Source: Roseomonas sp. (GTDB taxonomy: Bacteria; Pseudomonadota; Alphaproteobacteria; Acetobacterales; Acetobacteraceae). Taken from it: DNA of 64,000 nt. Below, piece after piece: positions 33,114 to 42,251 of the stretch. The stretch covers positions 1 through 64,000 of the forward strand of contig JAPSLO010000007.1 of NCBI GenBank assembly GCA_031180725.1, in the 5' to 3' direction. The notes below the pieces were generated by a model. It was not told the origin of the DNA and did not search any database. It saw nothing but the letters and a program-made list of their open reading frames with translations. The position numbers were made by a program, and so were the translations under genes. Position 1 is the stretch's first letter, and each line of letters begins with the position of its first letter.

Positions 33114-34295
33114 TCAGAGTCCCGCGGCGTCGAGGCGGAGGATGGCACGCGCCAGCGCCTGTGCGCGCGGCACGATGCTGTCCAGCTCCAGATATTCCTC
33201 CGGGCTGTGGGCCTTGCCGCCCACCGGGCCGACGGCGCAGAGCGTCGGCGCACCCATCGCGGCGGTGAAGCCGGAATCCGCGCAGCCGCCGGAGAAATTG
33301 CCGGCCGGGTCGAAGCCCGTCTCCTTCGCCGCGGCGCGATAGGCGGCGAAGACGCGGGCCGAGGCATCATCCTGCGTCAGCGGCAGGAACTCGCCCCGGA
33401 TCGTCAGGCTGGCGCGGGTGCCGGGGATGAAGCTCTTCGCAATGATTTCGTTGATCCTGCCCATCACCTCGTCACGGTCGGCGGGTTCGACATAGCGCAG
33501 GTCGATCTGGCCTTGGGCATAGGGAGCCACCGTGTTCACGCTCTGCCCGCCGGAGACCAGGCCGACATTCAGCGTGATGCCGCGCTGCAGGTCGGTCAGC
33601 GCATGGATCGCGGTGATCTTGTGCGCCAGTTCGCCGATGGCGCTGATGCCCTGCTCGAAATTGCCGCCGGAATGCGCGGCCTTGCCTTCGATGTCGAACA
33701 CCATGAAGACGCCGCCCTTGCGGCCGGTGACCACGCCATTGTCCGGGCGGCCGGGCTCGGAATTGAACACCACGCGGGCGCCGCGGGCCTCTGCCTCAAT
33801 CACCGGGCGGCCTTCGGGGGAGCCGATCTCCTCATCGCCGGTGAACAGGCCGACGAGCGGACCGGGGGCGCCGCCGAACTTCTTAAAGGCGGCCAGGACG
33901 AACATGTTCATTACCAGTCCAGCCTTCATGTCCGCCACGCCAGGGCCATAGGCGCGGTCACCCTGGATGGTGAAGGGGCGGCGCTGCGGCTCACCCTTTG
34001 GGAAGACCGTGTCGCGATGGCCCATCAGAACGATGTTCTTGCGCTGGTTGCCCATGGCCGCGCCGCCTTCGGCGTCCACCGTGGCGCGCAGGCAATCACC
34101 GAAGCGGGATTGTGGCAGGGTCTGCACAGGGATGCCCTGGCCTTCCAGGAAACGGGCGATCTGCGCGCCCACCGCATCCACGCCGGCCTTGTCGTAGCTG
34201 CCGCCATCGGTGTCCACCATCTGGCGCAGCGCCTCGATCATCGCCTGCTTCTGGCTGGCGAGCCAGGTGGTGATCTCGGTCTCGGTCTTACTCAT
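33114..34295 (-). CDS. M20-family metallopeptidase (CPG2/ArgE-like)
   Basis: This 393-residue dinuclear zinc peptidase or amidohydrolase has metal and catalytic residues in place: His93 and Asp95 (MGHRDTVFP), bridging Asp122 (YGPGVADMKAGL), Glu155 and Glu156 (TGDEEIGS), and a late histidine in GGKAHSPEEYLELDS. The dimerisation domain lies between (FDIEGKAAHSGGNFEQG). The family includes glutamate carboxypeptidase and ArgE/DapE; the substrate is not evident. There is no signal peptide, so it is cytoplasmic. It is divergent from the ABC binding-protein gene and leads the thioesterase operon. Confidence 0.93.
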   Translation of the reverse strand: MSKTETEITTWLASQKQAMIEALRQMVDTDGGSYDKAGVDAVGAQIARFLEGQGIPVQTLPQSRFGDCLRATVDAEGGAAMGNQRKNIVLMGHRDTVFPKGEPQRRPFTIQGDRAYGPGVADMKAGLVMNMFVLAAFKKFGGAPGPLVGLFTGDEEIGSPEGRPVIEAEARGARVVFNSEPGRPDNGVVTGRKGGVFMVFDIEGKAAHSGGNFEQGISAIGELAHKITAIHALTDLQRGITLNVGLVSGGQSVNTVAPYAQGQIDLRYVEPADRDEVMGRINEIIAKSFIPGTRASLTIRGEFLPLTQDDASARVFAAYRAAAKETGFDPAGNFSGGCADSGFTAAMGAPTLCAVGPVGGKAHSPEEYLELDSIVPRAQALARAILRLDAAGL

Positions 34296-34506
34296 GGGGC
34301 AGTCCTTCTCCTACCAGGCAGGCTGCCATCCGGCGCGCCTGGGGAAAAGGCCGGTGCGCACCGGATGTTCGCCGCCGGTCGTCGTGACCGGCCTGCATCG
34401 GCAGGCGGTCCCGGCGCCGGAGGCACCAAGCCGTCACCCCGGTGTCATCGGGTCATCACGGCCCCCGCCTAGCTTCCGCCGCCCCGGTCACCGCCGAGAG
34501 GACAAC

Positions 34507-36126
34507 ATGATCGCACGCAGACACCTGCTCGGGGCGGCCACCGCCGGCCTGGCGCTGCCCCGCTTCGCCATCGCCCAGGGGACAATGGCGGCGGACCAGC
34601 GTCCCTCCATCACCGTCGCGGTGCAGACCACCTCCACCTCCGGCACGCTGGAGCCGATGCGCGAACAGTCCAATGTGGGCTTCCGCGTGATGCCGCTGTT
34701 CAGCGAGCCTCTGATCGGCATCGACTGGCAGGAGACGCAGCGTGCCGAGCCGGTGCTGGCCACCGCCTGGCGCCGCGTGGATGAGCGCACGCTGGAGCTG
34801 ACGCTGCGCGAGGGCGTGAAGCTGCATGACGGCCGCACGCTGGAAGCCGAGGACGTCGCCTTCACCTTCTCCCAGGAGCGGATGTGGACGGGGCTGGCGG
34901 CGGACAGTCGGGGCCTCTTCGTCTCCACCACCACTGGCGCGGCCGGCAAGACCCCGCCACCGGAAGCGGTGGCGATTAGCCGCGCCCACTTCCCTGGCTT
35001 TGAGAAGATGGAGGTAGTGGACCGCCGCACCGTGCGCTTCGTGAACAGCGTGCCGGATGTGACGCTGGAAGGGCGGCTGACACGCACCACCGGCGCCATC
35101 TTCTCCCGCGCCGCATTCGCGCAGGCGCCGAGTTGGCTGGAATGGGCGCGCAAGCCGGTGGGCACCGGCCCGTACCGCATCGCCAGCTACCGCCCGGGCC
35201 AGGACCTGGTGCTGGAAGCGCATGACGAGTACTGGGGCGGGCACCCACCGCTGAAGCGCATCCGCTTCGTGGAAGTGCCGGACGTGGCATCGCGCGTGGC
35301 GGGGCTGCTGGCCGGCGACTGGGACTTCATCTGCGACCTGCCGCCCGACCAGATCCCGGGCATCGAGAGCAGCGTGCGGCATGAGGTGGTCGGCGGGCCG
35401 ATCAACAATATCCGCCTGATCGTCTGGGACAAGACGCATCCGGTGCTGGCGAACCCGCTGGTGCGCCGCGCCATGTCCCACAGCATCGACCGCCAGGCGA
35501 TCGTGGACAGCCTCTGGGCGGGGCGCACCGCGGTGCCGCGCGGACTGCAATGGGAAGTCTATGGCGACATGTATCTGCGGGACTGGGAAGCGCCCCGCTT
35601 CGACCCCGCCGAAGCCCGCCGCCTGTTGCGCGAGGCCGGCTATCGCGGCGAGCCGATCCCCTACCAGCTTCTGAACAACTACTACACGGCGCAGGTCGCG
35701 AGCTCCCAGATCCTGGTGGAGGGCTGGCGCCAGGTGGGGCTGAACGTGCAGGTGGAGATGAAGGAGAACTGGGGCCAGATCCTCGGCCGCTTCCCCGGTC
35801 GCGGGTTGTGCGACAATTCCAACACCGCCGTTTTCAACGATCCCGTCGCGCCGATGTCGGTCTATGCGCCGGGCGGCCAGACCTGGGCCGCCGGCCAGTG
35901 GCAGAACGACGAAGCGCCGAAGCTGATGGATGCGCTGCAGGTGACGGCGGATCTGGAGGAACGGCGCCGCATCTTCCGCCGGATGCTGACACTGACCGAG
36001 CGCGAGGATCCGGCCTATACGGTGCTGTTCCAGACCGCGAACTTCACCGGCAAGCGCCGCGACCTGCCCTGGAAGCCGAGCAAGAGCTTCGTCATGGACT
36101 TCTCGGCACGCAACTGGCGCGCATGA
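34507..36126 (+). CDS. Peptide-type ABC transporter substrate-binding protein (family 5)
   Basis: This 539-residue extracellular solute-binding protein of the DppA/OppA type has the ATG at 34507 following GAGAGGA. The leader ARRHLLGAATAGLALPRFAI is twin-arginine-like. Family features are LATAWRRVDERTLELTLREG, VKLHDGRTLEAEDVAFTFS, ARKPVGTGPYRIASYRPGQD, and LVRRAMSHSIDRQAIVDSLW. The permease and ATPase genes are absent, so it is an orphan receptor or uses carriers encoded elsewhere. It is divergent from the M20 peptidase (211-bp gap with several GC-rich hairpins), which may process the imported peptides or amides. Confidence 0.93.
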   Translation: MIARRHLLGAATAGLALPRFAIAQGTMAADQRPSITVAVQTTSTSGTLEPMREQSNVGFRVMPLFSEPLIGIDWQETQRAEPVLATAWRRVDERTLELTLREGVKLHDGRTLEAEDVAFTFSQERMWTGLAADSRGLFVSTTTGAAGKTPPPEAVAISRAHFPGFEKMEVVDRRTVRFVNSVPDVTLEGRLTRTTGAIFSRAAFAQAPSWLEWARKPVGTGPYRIASYRPGQDLVLEAHDEYWGGHPPLKRIRFVEVPDVASRVAGLLAGDWDFICDLPPDQIPGIESSVRHEVVGGPINNIRLIVWDKTHPVLANPLVRRAMSHSIDRQAIVDSLWAGRTAVPRGLQWEVYGDMYLRDWEAPRFDPAEARRLLREAGYRGEPIPYQLLNNYYTAQVASSQILVEGWRQVGLNVQVEMKENWGQILGRFPGRGLCDNSNTAVFNDPVAPMSVYAPGGQTWAAGQWQNDEAPKLMDALQVTADLEERRRIFRRMLTLTEREDPAYTVLFQTANFTGKRRDLPWKPSKSFVMDFSARNWRA

Positions 36127-36131
36127 GGCGT

Positions 36132-36159
36132 GGCAGGGGCGGCGCGCGCCGCCCCTGCC
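36132..36159. terminator. Perfect 28-bp palindrome between convergent genes
   Basis: GGCAGGGGCGGCGC is followed directly by its complement, making a 14-bp-arm palindrome between the ABC binding-protein gene and the converging Bug gene. It is a probable bidirectional terminator without a T-run. Confidence 0.55.
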
Positions 36160-36165
36160 CTGCCG

Positions 36166-37155
36166 CTACTCCACCCGCCCGATGCGTTGCACGGCGCGCA
36201 GCAGGCGGGCTGTGTCCTCCTCGAAAAACTTCTGGAAGTCTGGCGCGTCCAGATAGGCCACAGGTGCGCCGGCCGCGGTAAAGGCCTGCACGAGCTGCGG
36301 GTCCTGCACCGCCTGCCTCACCGCGTCCCGCAGCTTGGTCAGCACTGGTGCCGGCGTGCCCGCGGGGGCGAAGAGGCCGGCCCAGATATAGAACTCCACA
36401 TCGCGGAAGCCGCGTTCCATGAAGGTGGGCACATCCGGGAAGGCGCGGACGCGATCCTTGCCCCAGCAGCCCAGCACGCGGATACGCCCGTCCCGCACAT
36501 GCTGCGTCAGCGTGCCGGGCGCCGAGGCGAGCGCCTGCACCTGGCCCGAGAGCAGCGCCGTAATGGCCGGCCCCGCCCCGCTGAAGGGCACATGCAGCAG
36601 CTTCATGCCGGCCGCAGCGGCCAGCATCTCCATCGCGACATGCAGCGTGCCGTAGGTGCCGGAGGAGCCGTAGGGGATTTCGCCAGGCTTCGCCTTCGCC
36701 GCCGCGATGAACTCCTCCATCGTCCGCCAGGGCGCGGAGGCCGGAACGGCCAGCATGGTTGGATCGGCATTCACCAGCGCGATCGGCGTGAACTGGTCCA
36801 CGGTATAGGGTGGCGTGCGGTTGAACAGCTTCTCCGCTTCCGGGATGACCGCCAGCGAGGAGAGCGCCATCAGCAGCGTGTAGCCATCCGGTGCGCTGCG
36901 GGCGACGAAGGCATTGCCGATGGCCCCCGCCGCGCCGCCGCGGTTCTGCACCACCACGGGCTGGCGCAGGATGCGTTCCATGGCGGCCGCCGTGGGACGC
37001 GCGGCCAGATCCGCCTGGCCGCCGGGCGGGAAGGCGACCACCATCTGGATGGCGTGGTTCGGGAAGTCGGTGGTCTGCGCGCGCGCCCCGAAGGTGGTGG
37101 CGGCGAAGGGCACAGCCGCGGTGGCGGCCAGCAGGGTGCGGCGTTGCAGCGTCAT
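36166..37155 (-). CDS. Bug-family (TctC-like) tripartite tricarboxylate transporter binding protein
   Basis: This 329-residue periplasmic binding protein starts at 37155 (TLQRRTLLAATAAVPFAA, twin-arginine-like), chosen over an ATG 36 bases upstream because AGGAGA precedes it. Hallmarks are FPNHAIQMVVAFPPGGQADL, VQNRGGAAGAIGN, LLHVPFSGAGPAITALLSGQ and a typical C-terminus. It follows the FAH-fold gene by 74 bp and is probably the last gene of an amidase-FAH-Bug unit, suggesting that the ligand is an acid or amide hydrolysed by those enzymes. No membrane subunits are nearby. Confidence 0.92.
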   Translation of the reverse strand: MTLQRRTLLAATAAVPFAATTFGARAQTTDFPNHAIQMVVAFPPGGQADLAARPTAAAMERILRQPVVVQNRGGAAGAIGNAFVARSAPDGYTLLMALSSLAVIPEAEKLFNRTPPYTVDQFTPIALVNADPTMLAVPASAPWRTMEEFIAAAKAKPGEIPYGSSGTYGTLHVAMEMLAAAAGMKLLHVPFSGAGPAITALLSGQVQALASAPGTLTQHVRDGRIRVLGCWGKDRVRAFPDVPTFMERGFRDVEFYIWAGLFAPAGTPAPVLTKLRDAVRQAVQDPQLVQAFTAAGAPVAYLDAPDFQKFFEEDTARLLRAVQRIGRVE

Positions 37156-37229
37156 GCAATCATCTCCTGGACGTTTTGTTTGTTGGAGCAATGGTATTCC
37201 CTCCCCCGCTTACGGGGGCGGAAGAGCGC

Positions 37230-38114
37230 TCAGCCCACCGGATTCTCCAGCACTCCGATGCCGGTGATTTCGATGCGCACCACATCGCCCTTCTTCAGGA
37301 AGACCGGCGGGTTGAAGCCGATGCCGACGCCGGCCGGCGTGCCGGTGGCGATCACGTCGCCGGGCTCCAGCGTGATGGCGGCGCTGATCGCCTCGATCAG
37401 GGTGGGGATGTCGAAGATCAGGTCGGCAACCGGCGCCTTCTGCCGCTGCTCGCCATTGACCCAGGTGGTCAGCACCAGCTTCGCCGGGTCCGGCACCTCA
37501 TCCGCGGTGAGGATGGCGGGCCCCATGGGGCAGAAGGTGTCGAGGCCCTTGCCCAGGATCCACTGGCTGTGCCGCTTCTGCAGGTGGCGCGCGGTGACGT
37601 CGTTGACGATGGTGTAGCCGAAAACATGGTCCAGCGCCTCCGCCTTGCGGATGCCGCGCCCGCCCCGGCCGATCACCACGGCCAGCTCACCCTCGTAATC
37701 CAGGCCGCCGGTCGGGTCCATCTCCGCCAGGATGGTCTCGCCATTGGCAATGATGCTGGTGTGGGGCTTCGAGAAGACCACCGGGAAGGGTGGCACCACA
37801 TCCTTCGCACCGCCATCAAAGCCGGATCCGGCGAACTCCTTCGCATGCTCGTGATAGTTCTTGCCAACGCAGAAGATGTTCTTCGGCGTGCGCGGGATGG
37901 GGGCACAGAGCCGCGCATCGGGCACCGGCGGTGCCTTCGCCACGGCGTCGCGCAGCCGGGCGAGCAGCGCGGGCTCGGCCCCAGCCAGCGCCACCATGCT
38001 CTGGCCGGCCATCGCGGGTTCCACCGCGGCCAGGTCGAGCACCGCACCATCCTCCGCCAGCGCGCCGACCGCCTGCCGCAGCGTCCCGGCGCGGGTGTAG
38101 GTGACCAATCGCAT
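37230..38114 (-). CDS. Fumarylacetoacetate hydrolase (FAH) family protein
   Basis: This 294-residue FAH-fold enzyme has an N-terminal domain (VTYTRAGTLRQAVGALAEDG) and the catalytic domain with FCVGKNYHEHAKEF, DYEGELAVVIGRGGRGI (metal-binding acidic residues), NDVTARHLQKRHSQWILGKG and LEPGDVIATGTPAGVGIG. Relatives are fumarylpyruvate hydrolases, acylpyruvases and 2-hydroxyhepta-2,4-diene-1,7-dioate isomerases. It is 15 bp downstream of the amidase gene on the same strand. Its job would be C-C cleavage or decarboxylation of a keto acid; the substrate is not known. Confidence 0.93.
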   Translation of the reverse strand: MRLVTYTRAGTLRQAVGALAEDGAVLDLAAVEPAMAGQSMVALAGAEPALLARLRDAVAKAPPVPDARLCAPIPRTPKNIFCVGKNYHEHAKEFAGSGFDGGAKDVVPPFPVVFSKPHTSIIANGETILAEMDPTGGLDYEGELAVVIGRGGRGIRKAEALDHVFGYTIVNDVTARHLQKRHSQWILGKGLDTFCPMGPAILTADEVPDPAKLVLTTWVNGEQRQKAPVADLIFDIPTLIEAISAAITLEPGDVIATGTPAGVGIGFNPPVFLKKGDVVRIEITGIGVLENPVG

Positions 38115-38129
38115 ATCCGTCTCTCTCCC

Positions 38130-39557
38130 TCAGGCGGTCGCGGCGCGGCCAGGGCCGGTCTCGGCGGGGTTCGCCACCGGCAGGCTGGCCGCGCGCTCAA
38201 TAGCGCGGGCGGCGCGGAAGGCCAGGTCGTCGCGGTAGAGCGCCGCCACCACTTGCACGGCGCGCGGCATCCCCTGCTCATCCAGGCCCAACGGCACGCT
38301 GATCGCCGGCTGGCGCGTCAGGTTGAAGGCGAAGGTCCAGGGCGCCCAGTCACGCCACAGCGATTCCACCGGGCGCACCGTCGGCGCATCGGCATCCAGG
38401 GCGGCAGTGGGGGTGGCAGCCGTCAGGACCAGGTCGTAGCGCTGGTGAAAACGTGCCATGGCATGCGCGCATTCCACGCGCAGCATCTCGGCGCCAAGGA
38501 AATCGGCGGCAGTCATCTCGCTCATGCGTTCCGCCACCTCGCCGATGCCGGCGTCCAGCAGCGGGCGCTTCTCCTCCGGCGTCTGGGACCAGAGCCGCGC
38601 CAGCGCCACACCCCAGACGCGGGTGAAGATGGCGCGCGTATCCGGCAGGCCGGGATCGGCCTCCTCCACGATGGCGCCGGCTTCCTCCAGCAGGCGGGCG
38701 GCCACCTGCAGAGCAGCCTGGCCCTCCGGGTCCAGCGGCGGCTCGAAGCCCAGCCGGCGCACCAGCGCAACGCGCAGCCCGGCAACGCCCTGGTCGATCC
38801 CCTCGCGCCAGTCGCGCTTCTCGTCGGGCAGGGAGACGGGATCGCGCAGGTCATGGCGCGCCATGGCGGAGAACATCAGCGCCGCATCGCGCACGCCGCG
38901 CGTCATCGGTCCGGCAACGGCGACGGAGGAGAAGGCGCCGTGCGGCCATTGCGGGATGCGGCCGTAACTGGGCTTCACACCGACCAGCCCGCAATAAGCC
39001 GCCGGGATACGGATGGAGCCGCCCGCATCCGTGCCGATATGCAGCGGCCCGAAGCAGGCCGCCCCCGCCGCGCCGGCGCCCGAGGAACTGCCCCCCGGCG
39101 TGCGCTGCGGGTTCCAAGGATTGCGGGTGATGCCGTGCAGCGGGCAGTCGCCCGGGGTCTTCCAGCCGAATTCCGTGGTGGTGGTCTTGCCCAGGATCAC
39201 CGCGCCCTCGGCCTTCAGCCCCAGCACGGCAGGCGCATCCTCGGCCACCGGGGTTGCATCCGTCGTGCGGCTGCCCCGGCGCGTGGGGAAGCCGGCCAGG
39301 TTGAGCAGGTCCTTCACCGTGGCCGGCACCCCATCCAGCAGGCCGATCGGCCGGCCGGCCATCCAGCGGGCCTCGCTTTCGCCCGCCATTCGTAAGGCGT
39401 GCGGATTCAAGGCCGCGAAGGCGTTCACCCAGGGGTTGTAGCGAGCCACCCGCTCCAGGACGGCCTTCAGCGCCTCCACGGGCGAAAGGGCGCGGCGGGC
39501 ATAGAGGGAGAACAGTTCCTCCGCACTCATCAGGGCGGGGTCGGTCTGCTGGGTCAT
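38130..39557 (-). CDS. Amidase signature family enzyme
   Basis: This 475-residue amidase has the Ser-cisSer-Lys triad, here Lys82 (VPATVKDLLN), cis-Ser157 (TPGGSSSGAGAAG) and nucleophile Ser181 (GTDAGGSIRIPAAYCG). The start at 39557 (MTQQTDPALMSAEELFSLYA) matches the family N-terminus; further upstream the frame reads into the divergent gene. The family includes aryl-acylamidases, GatA and indoleacetamide hydrolases; the conserved features do not tell which. It heads the amidase-FAH-Bug unit and is divergent from the deacetylase-fold gene across 64 bp. Confidence 0.93.
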   Translation of the reverse strand: MTQQTDPALMSAEELFSLYARRALSPVEALKAVLERVARYNPWVNAFAALNPHALRMAGESEARWMAGRPIGLLDGVPATVKDLLNLAGFPTRRGSRTTDATPVAEDAPAVLGLKAEGAVILGKTTTTEFGWKTPGDCPLHGITRNPWNPQRTPGGSSSGAGAAGAACFGPLHIGTDAGGSIRIPAAYCGLVGVKPSYGRIPQWPHGAFSSVAVAGPMTRGVRDAALMFSAMARHDLRDPVSLPDEKRDWREGIDQGVAGLRVALVRRLGFEPPLDPEGQAALQVAARLLEEAGAIVEEADPGLPDTRAIFTRVWGVALARLWSQTPEEKRPLLDAGIGEVAERMSEMTAADFLGAEMLRVECAHAMARFHQRYDLVLTAATPTAALDADAPTVRPVESLWRDWAPWTFAFNLTRQPAISVPLGLDEQGMPRAVQVVAALYRDDLAFRAARAIERAASLPVANPAETGPGRAATA

Positions 39558-39621
39558 ACGGGGCTTCCAGGCAGGAACATGGAGCGGCAGCATAGGCGGA
39601 GCTTCACGCAGGGAAACCCCG

Positions 39622-40521
39622 ATGACCGAACTGTCCCCGAACCCCTGGGAATGGGCCGAGAGCGAGTGGCGGCACATCGTGGGCCGGGCCCGGGCGGGCC
39701 AGTCCCTGGCGCCGAAGGCCTGGCCGGGCGGGGCACGCTGCGCCGTCACCCTGTCGTTCGATGCGGACCACGAGACCATCCCGCTGCGCGATTCCGACCA
39801 GAGCCCGATGCGCATCAGCCAGGGCCAGTATGGCAACCGCCAGGGTATCCCGCGCATTCGCGGGCTGCTGGACCGGCATGGCATCCGCGCCAGCTTCTTC
39901 TACCCCGCCGTCTCCGCCCTGCTGCACCCGGAGGAGATCCGCGCCGTGGCACAGGAAGGCCATGAGATCGGCATCCATTCCTGGATCCATGAGGCCAACA
40001 CCAAGCTGCCGCCCGGCGTGGAGAGGGAGCTGACGCTGCGCGCCGCCGACACGCTGGAGAAGGTCAGCGGGCAGCGCCCGGTGGGCATCCGCACGGCGAG
40101 CTGGGATTTCAGCGTGGACACCCTCTCGATCATCCGGGAGATGGGGCTGCTCTACGACAGCTCCCTGATGGCGGATGACGATCCCTACGAGCTGATGGAC
40201 CAGGGCGAGCCGACCGGCGTCGTGGAACTGCCACCGGAATGGATCCGCGACGACGCGCCCTATTTCAACTTCGTCCGCTTCTCCGCCCTGCGGCCCTATA
40301 CGGCGCCTTCGGCCGTGGAGGAGATCTTCCGCGCCGAGTTCGACGGCGCCTATGCCGAAGGCGGGCTGTTCCTGCTGACCATGCATCCGCATGTCATCGG
40401 CCATCGCAGCCGTATCGCCCTGCTCGACCGGCTGGTTTCCTACATCAAGGGCAAGCCCGGCGTCTGGTTCGGCACCCACGCCCAGGTGGCGGAGTGGTGT
40501 CGCACACAAGCAGCCGCATGA
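39622..40521 (+). CDS. Polysaccharide deacetylase family hydrolase (PuuE/PgdA-like)
   Basis: This 299-residue NodB-fold metal hydrolase has the metal triad Asp49 in SFDADHET together with His119 and His123 in GIHSWIHE, and WDFSVDTLSIIREMGLLYDS follows. The FDAD form, the lack of a signal peptide and the size resemble cytoplasmic PuuE-type allantoinases and the HpPgdA group rather than secreted chitin deacetylases. Its stop overlaps the start of an NCS2-like permease by ATGA (40518-40521), so the hydrolase and a likely nucleobase or ureide carrier are translationally coupled; a purine-ring or cyclic-amide substrate is therefore an attractive guess. Confidence 0.88.
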   Translation: MTELSPNPWEWAESEWRHIVGRARAGQSLAPKAWPGGARCAVTLSFDADHETIPLRDSDQSPMRISQGQYGNRQGIPRIRGLLDRHGIRASFFYPAVSALLHPEEIRAVAQEGHEIGIHSWIHEANTKLPPGVERELTLRAADTLEKVSGQRPVGIRTASWDFSVDTLSIIREMGLLYDSSLMADDDPYELMDQGEPTGVVELPPEWIRDDAPYFNFVRFSALRPYTAPSAVEEIFRAEFDGAYAEGGLFLLTMHPHVIGHRSRIALLDRLVSYIKGKPGVWFGTHAQVAEWCRTQAAA

Positions 40522-42251
40522 GGCTACCGCACTGGACCGACCGCAGCCGCGACCGCCCCGTCAGGCGACCGCCGGATCTGCTGCATACGCCGGAGGACAT
40601 GCCCGGCGCGGTCCAGGGCATCGGGCTTGCCCTGCAGCAGATCGCGCTGCAATCGGTCTATTGGCTGCTGCCTGCCCTGATGGGCGCGGCCTTCGGCATG
40701 GATCCGGCCGGTATGGCGTCGCTGGTGGCACTTGCGCTGATCGGCAGCGCGCTGGCCGCCGCCCTGCAGGCGCTGCCGCGCGGTCCCATCGGCTCCGGCT
40801 TCGGCATGCCGAACGTGCCGACGCCGATCCTGCTCGGCAGCTATCTGTTCTGCGCTTCGATAGGCGCGACCCTGGGGGCGGCGGGGGCGGCGCTGATGCT
40901 GGCCGCCGCGGCGGCGCTGGTGCTGCTGATCGCCATGCCGCGGCTGCTGAGCCTGATCCCGCCCGAGCTGACCGGACTGGTGGTCTTCATGATCGGCGTC
41001 AGCCTGCTGTCCCGCGGTGTGGAGCTGATGACGCACGACGTCCGCCGCGGCATTCCGGAAGCGCAACTCGTGGCGGTCTTCGCGGTTTCGCTGCTGGCGA
41101 TCGTCGGCGCGTCGACCTGGCGCGGGGTGCTGGCACGCTTCGCGTTGATCGTGGGGGGGTTGGCCGGCACGGCGGTCAGCCTGGCGCTGATGCCGCTCGA
41201 CCCCGCGGCCCTGGCGGCCATTGAGGCCGCGCCCTGGTTGGGCGCGCCCAGCCTGGTACCCGCCGAGTTTGGCGGAGTGACTCCGGCGATGTTCCTCGCC
41301 TTCCTGATTGCCGTCGTTTGCACGCTGCCGGACTGGCTGGGCGACATGACGCTCTATCAGCGCGCCTCCGACGCCTCCTGGACGAAGCCGGATACCGCCC
41401 CCATGCGGCGAGGCATCGTGGCCGGCATCCTCGGGCTGATTTTGGCCGGCGGGATCGGCAGCTTCGGGCCCAGCACCTCCTCCGCCTGCGTCGGGCTCGG
41501 CGTCGCCACGCGGTCGCTCAGCCGCGGTGTGGCGCTTATCGGGGCGGGAATCCTGGTGCTGCTCGCGCTCTCGCCGAAGCTGATCGCCCTGGTGGTGCTG
41601 GTTCCGGGGCCGGTCGCTGCGGCGATGGTCATGTATGTCAGCGCTTTCATGGCGACCAGCGGCGCGACGCTCATGGCTTCCCGCGTGCTGGATGTGCGGC
41701 GTACTTGCGCGGTCGGGCTGGGACTGCTGGGCGGGCTCCTCTCGCTGCTGTCCCCCGACCTGCTGGCGCGGCACCTGCCGGCGGCGCTGGTCTCTCCGGT
41801 GACGCTGGCCTTCACCATCGGCTTCCTGCTGCACCTGCTGACCCTGCCGGGCGTGACGCGCCGCCTGGCCGAGACGATCACCCTGAACGAGGGCACGCCG
41901 CCGGCGGTGGACCGCTTCGTGGAATCCGCTGCCGGCGCGCTCGGGCTGCGCCGCCAGACCGCCGATGCGGTGCGCCATGCCTTGCTGGAGACGCTGGAGG
42001 TGCTGGAAGCCCGCGGGGCGACGGAGGTGGAGCTTCGGCTCGGCATCGCCGATGACGTCGTGCGCGCGCTGGTGCTGCATCCCGGCGCACCCCTGCCCAT
42101 GCCGGCCCTGCGGCCGCAGGCAGAGGACCTGGAAGGCAGCTTGGAGGCGCAGGAAGCCTTCGCCATGTGGCTGGCTGCGCGCGACGCGGTGGCCTGCCAG
42201 CCCCGCGCCGGCCGCGGCACGTCCAGCGTGGCGTTCGAGTTCCGCGATTGA
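40518..42251 (+). CDS. NCS2-like nucleobase permease with degenerate RsbW-like C-terminal domain
   Basis: This 577-residue protein has, in residues about 30-450, an NCS2/SLC23-type membrane domain (ALQQIALQSVYWLLPALMGA near the start, FGPSTSSACVGLGVATRSLS as the signature near TM10). Residues 457-577 form a soluble tail found again in the paralogue at 51439-53193: AVRHALLETLEVLEARG, then LRLGIADDVVRALVLHPGAP, then AQEAFAMWLAARDAV and a final SSVAFEFRD. Order and endings match the RsbW-like ATPase at 55059-55481, but the Asn and glycine-rich ATP motifs are lost. NCS2 carriers normally have no such tail. It is coupled to the deacetylase-fold gene and lies 533 bp upstream of the giant RTX gene. 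Confidence 0.85.
   Translation: MRLPHWTDRSRDRPVRRPPDLLHTPEDMPGAVQGIGLALQQIALQSVYWLLPALMGAAFGMDPAGMASLVALALIGSALAAALQALPRGPIGSGFGMPNVPTPILLGSYLFCASIGATLGAAGAALMLAAAAALVLLIAMPRLLSLIPPELTGLVVFMIGVSLLSRGVELMTHDVRRGIPEAQLVAVFAVSLLAIVGASTWRGVLARFALIVGGLAGTAVSLALMPLDPAALAAIEAAPWLGAPSLVPAEFGGVTPAMFLAFLIAVVCTLPDWLGDMTLYQRASDASWTKPDTAPMRRGIVAGILGLILAGGIGSFGPSTSSACVGLGVATRSLSRGVALIGAGILVLLALSPKLIALVVLVPGPVAAAMVMYVSAFMATSGATLMASRVLDVRRTCAVGLGLLGGLLSLLSPDLLARHLPAALVSPVTLAFTIGFLLHLLTLPGVTRRLAETITLNEGTPPAVDRFVESAAGALGLRRQTADAVRHALLETLEVLEARGATEVELRLGIADDVVRALVLHPGAPLPMPALRPQAEDLEGSLEAQEAFAMWLAARDAVACQPRAGRGTSSVAFEFRD

Noticed and set aside
41887-42251. Permease tail as an SLC26-type STAS domain
   Set aside because: The pattern of helices and strands and the ending match RsbW-type ATPases better than STAS; no STAS switch motif is seen.
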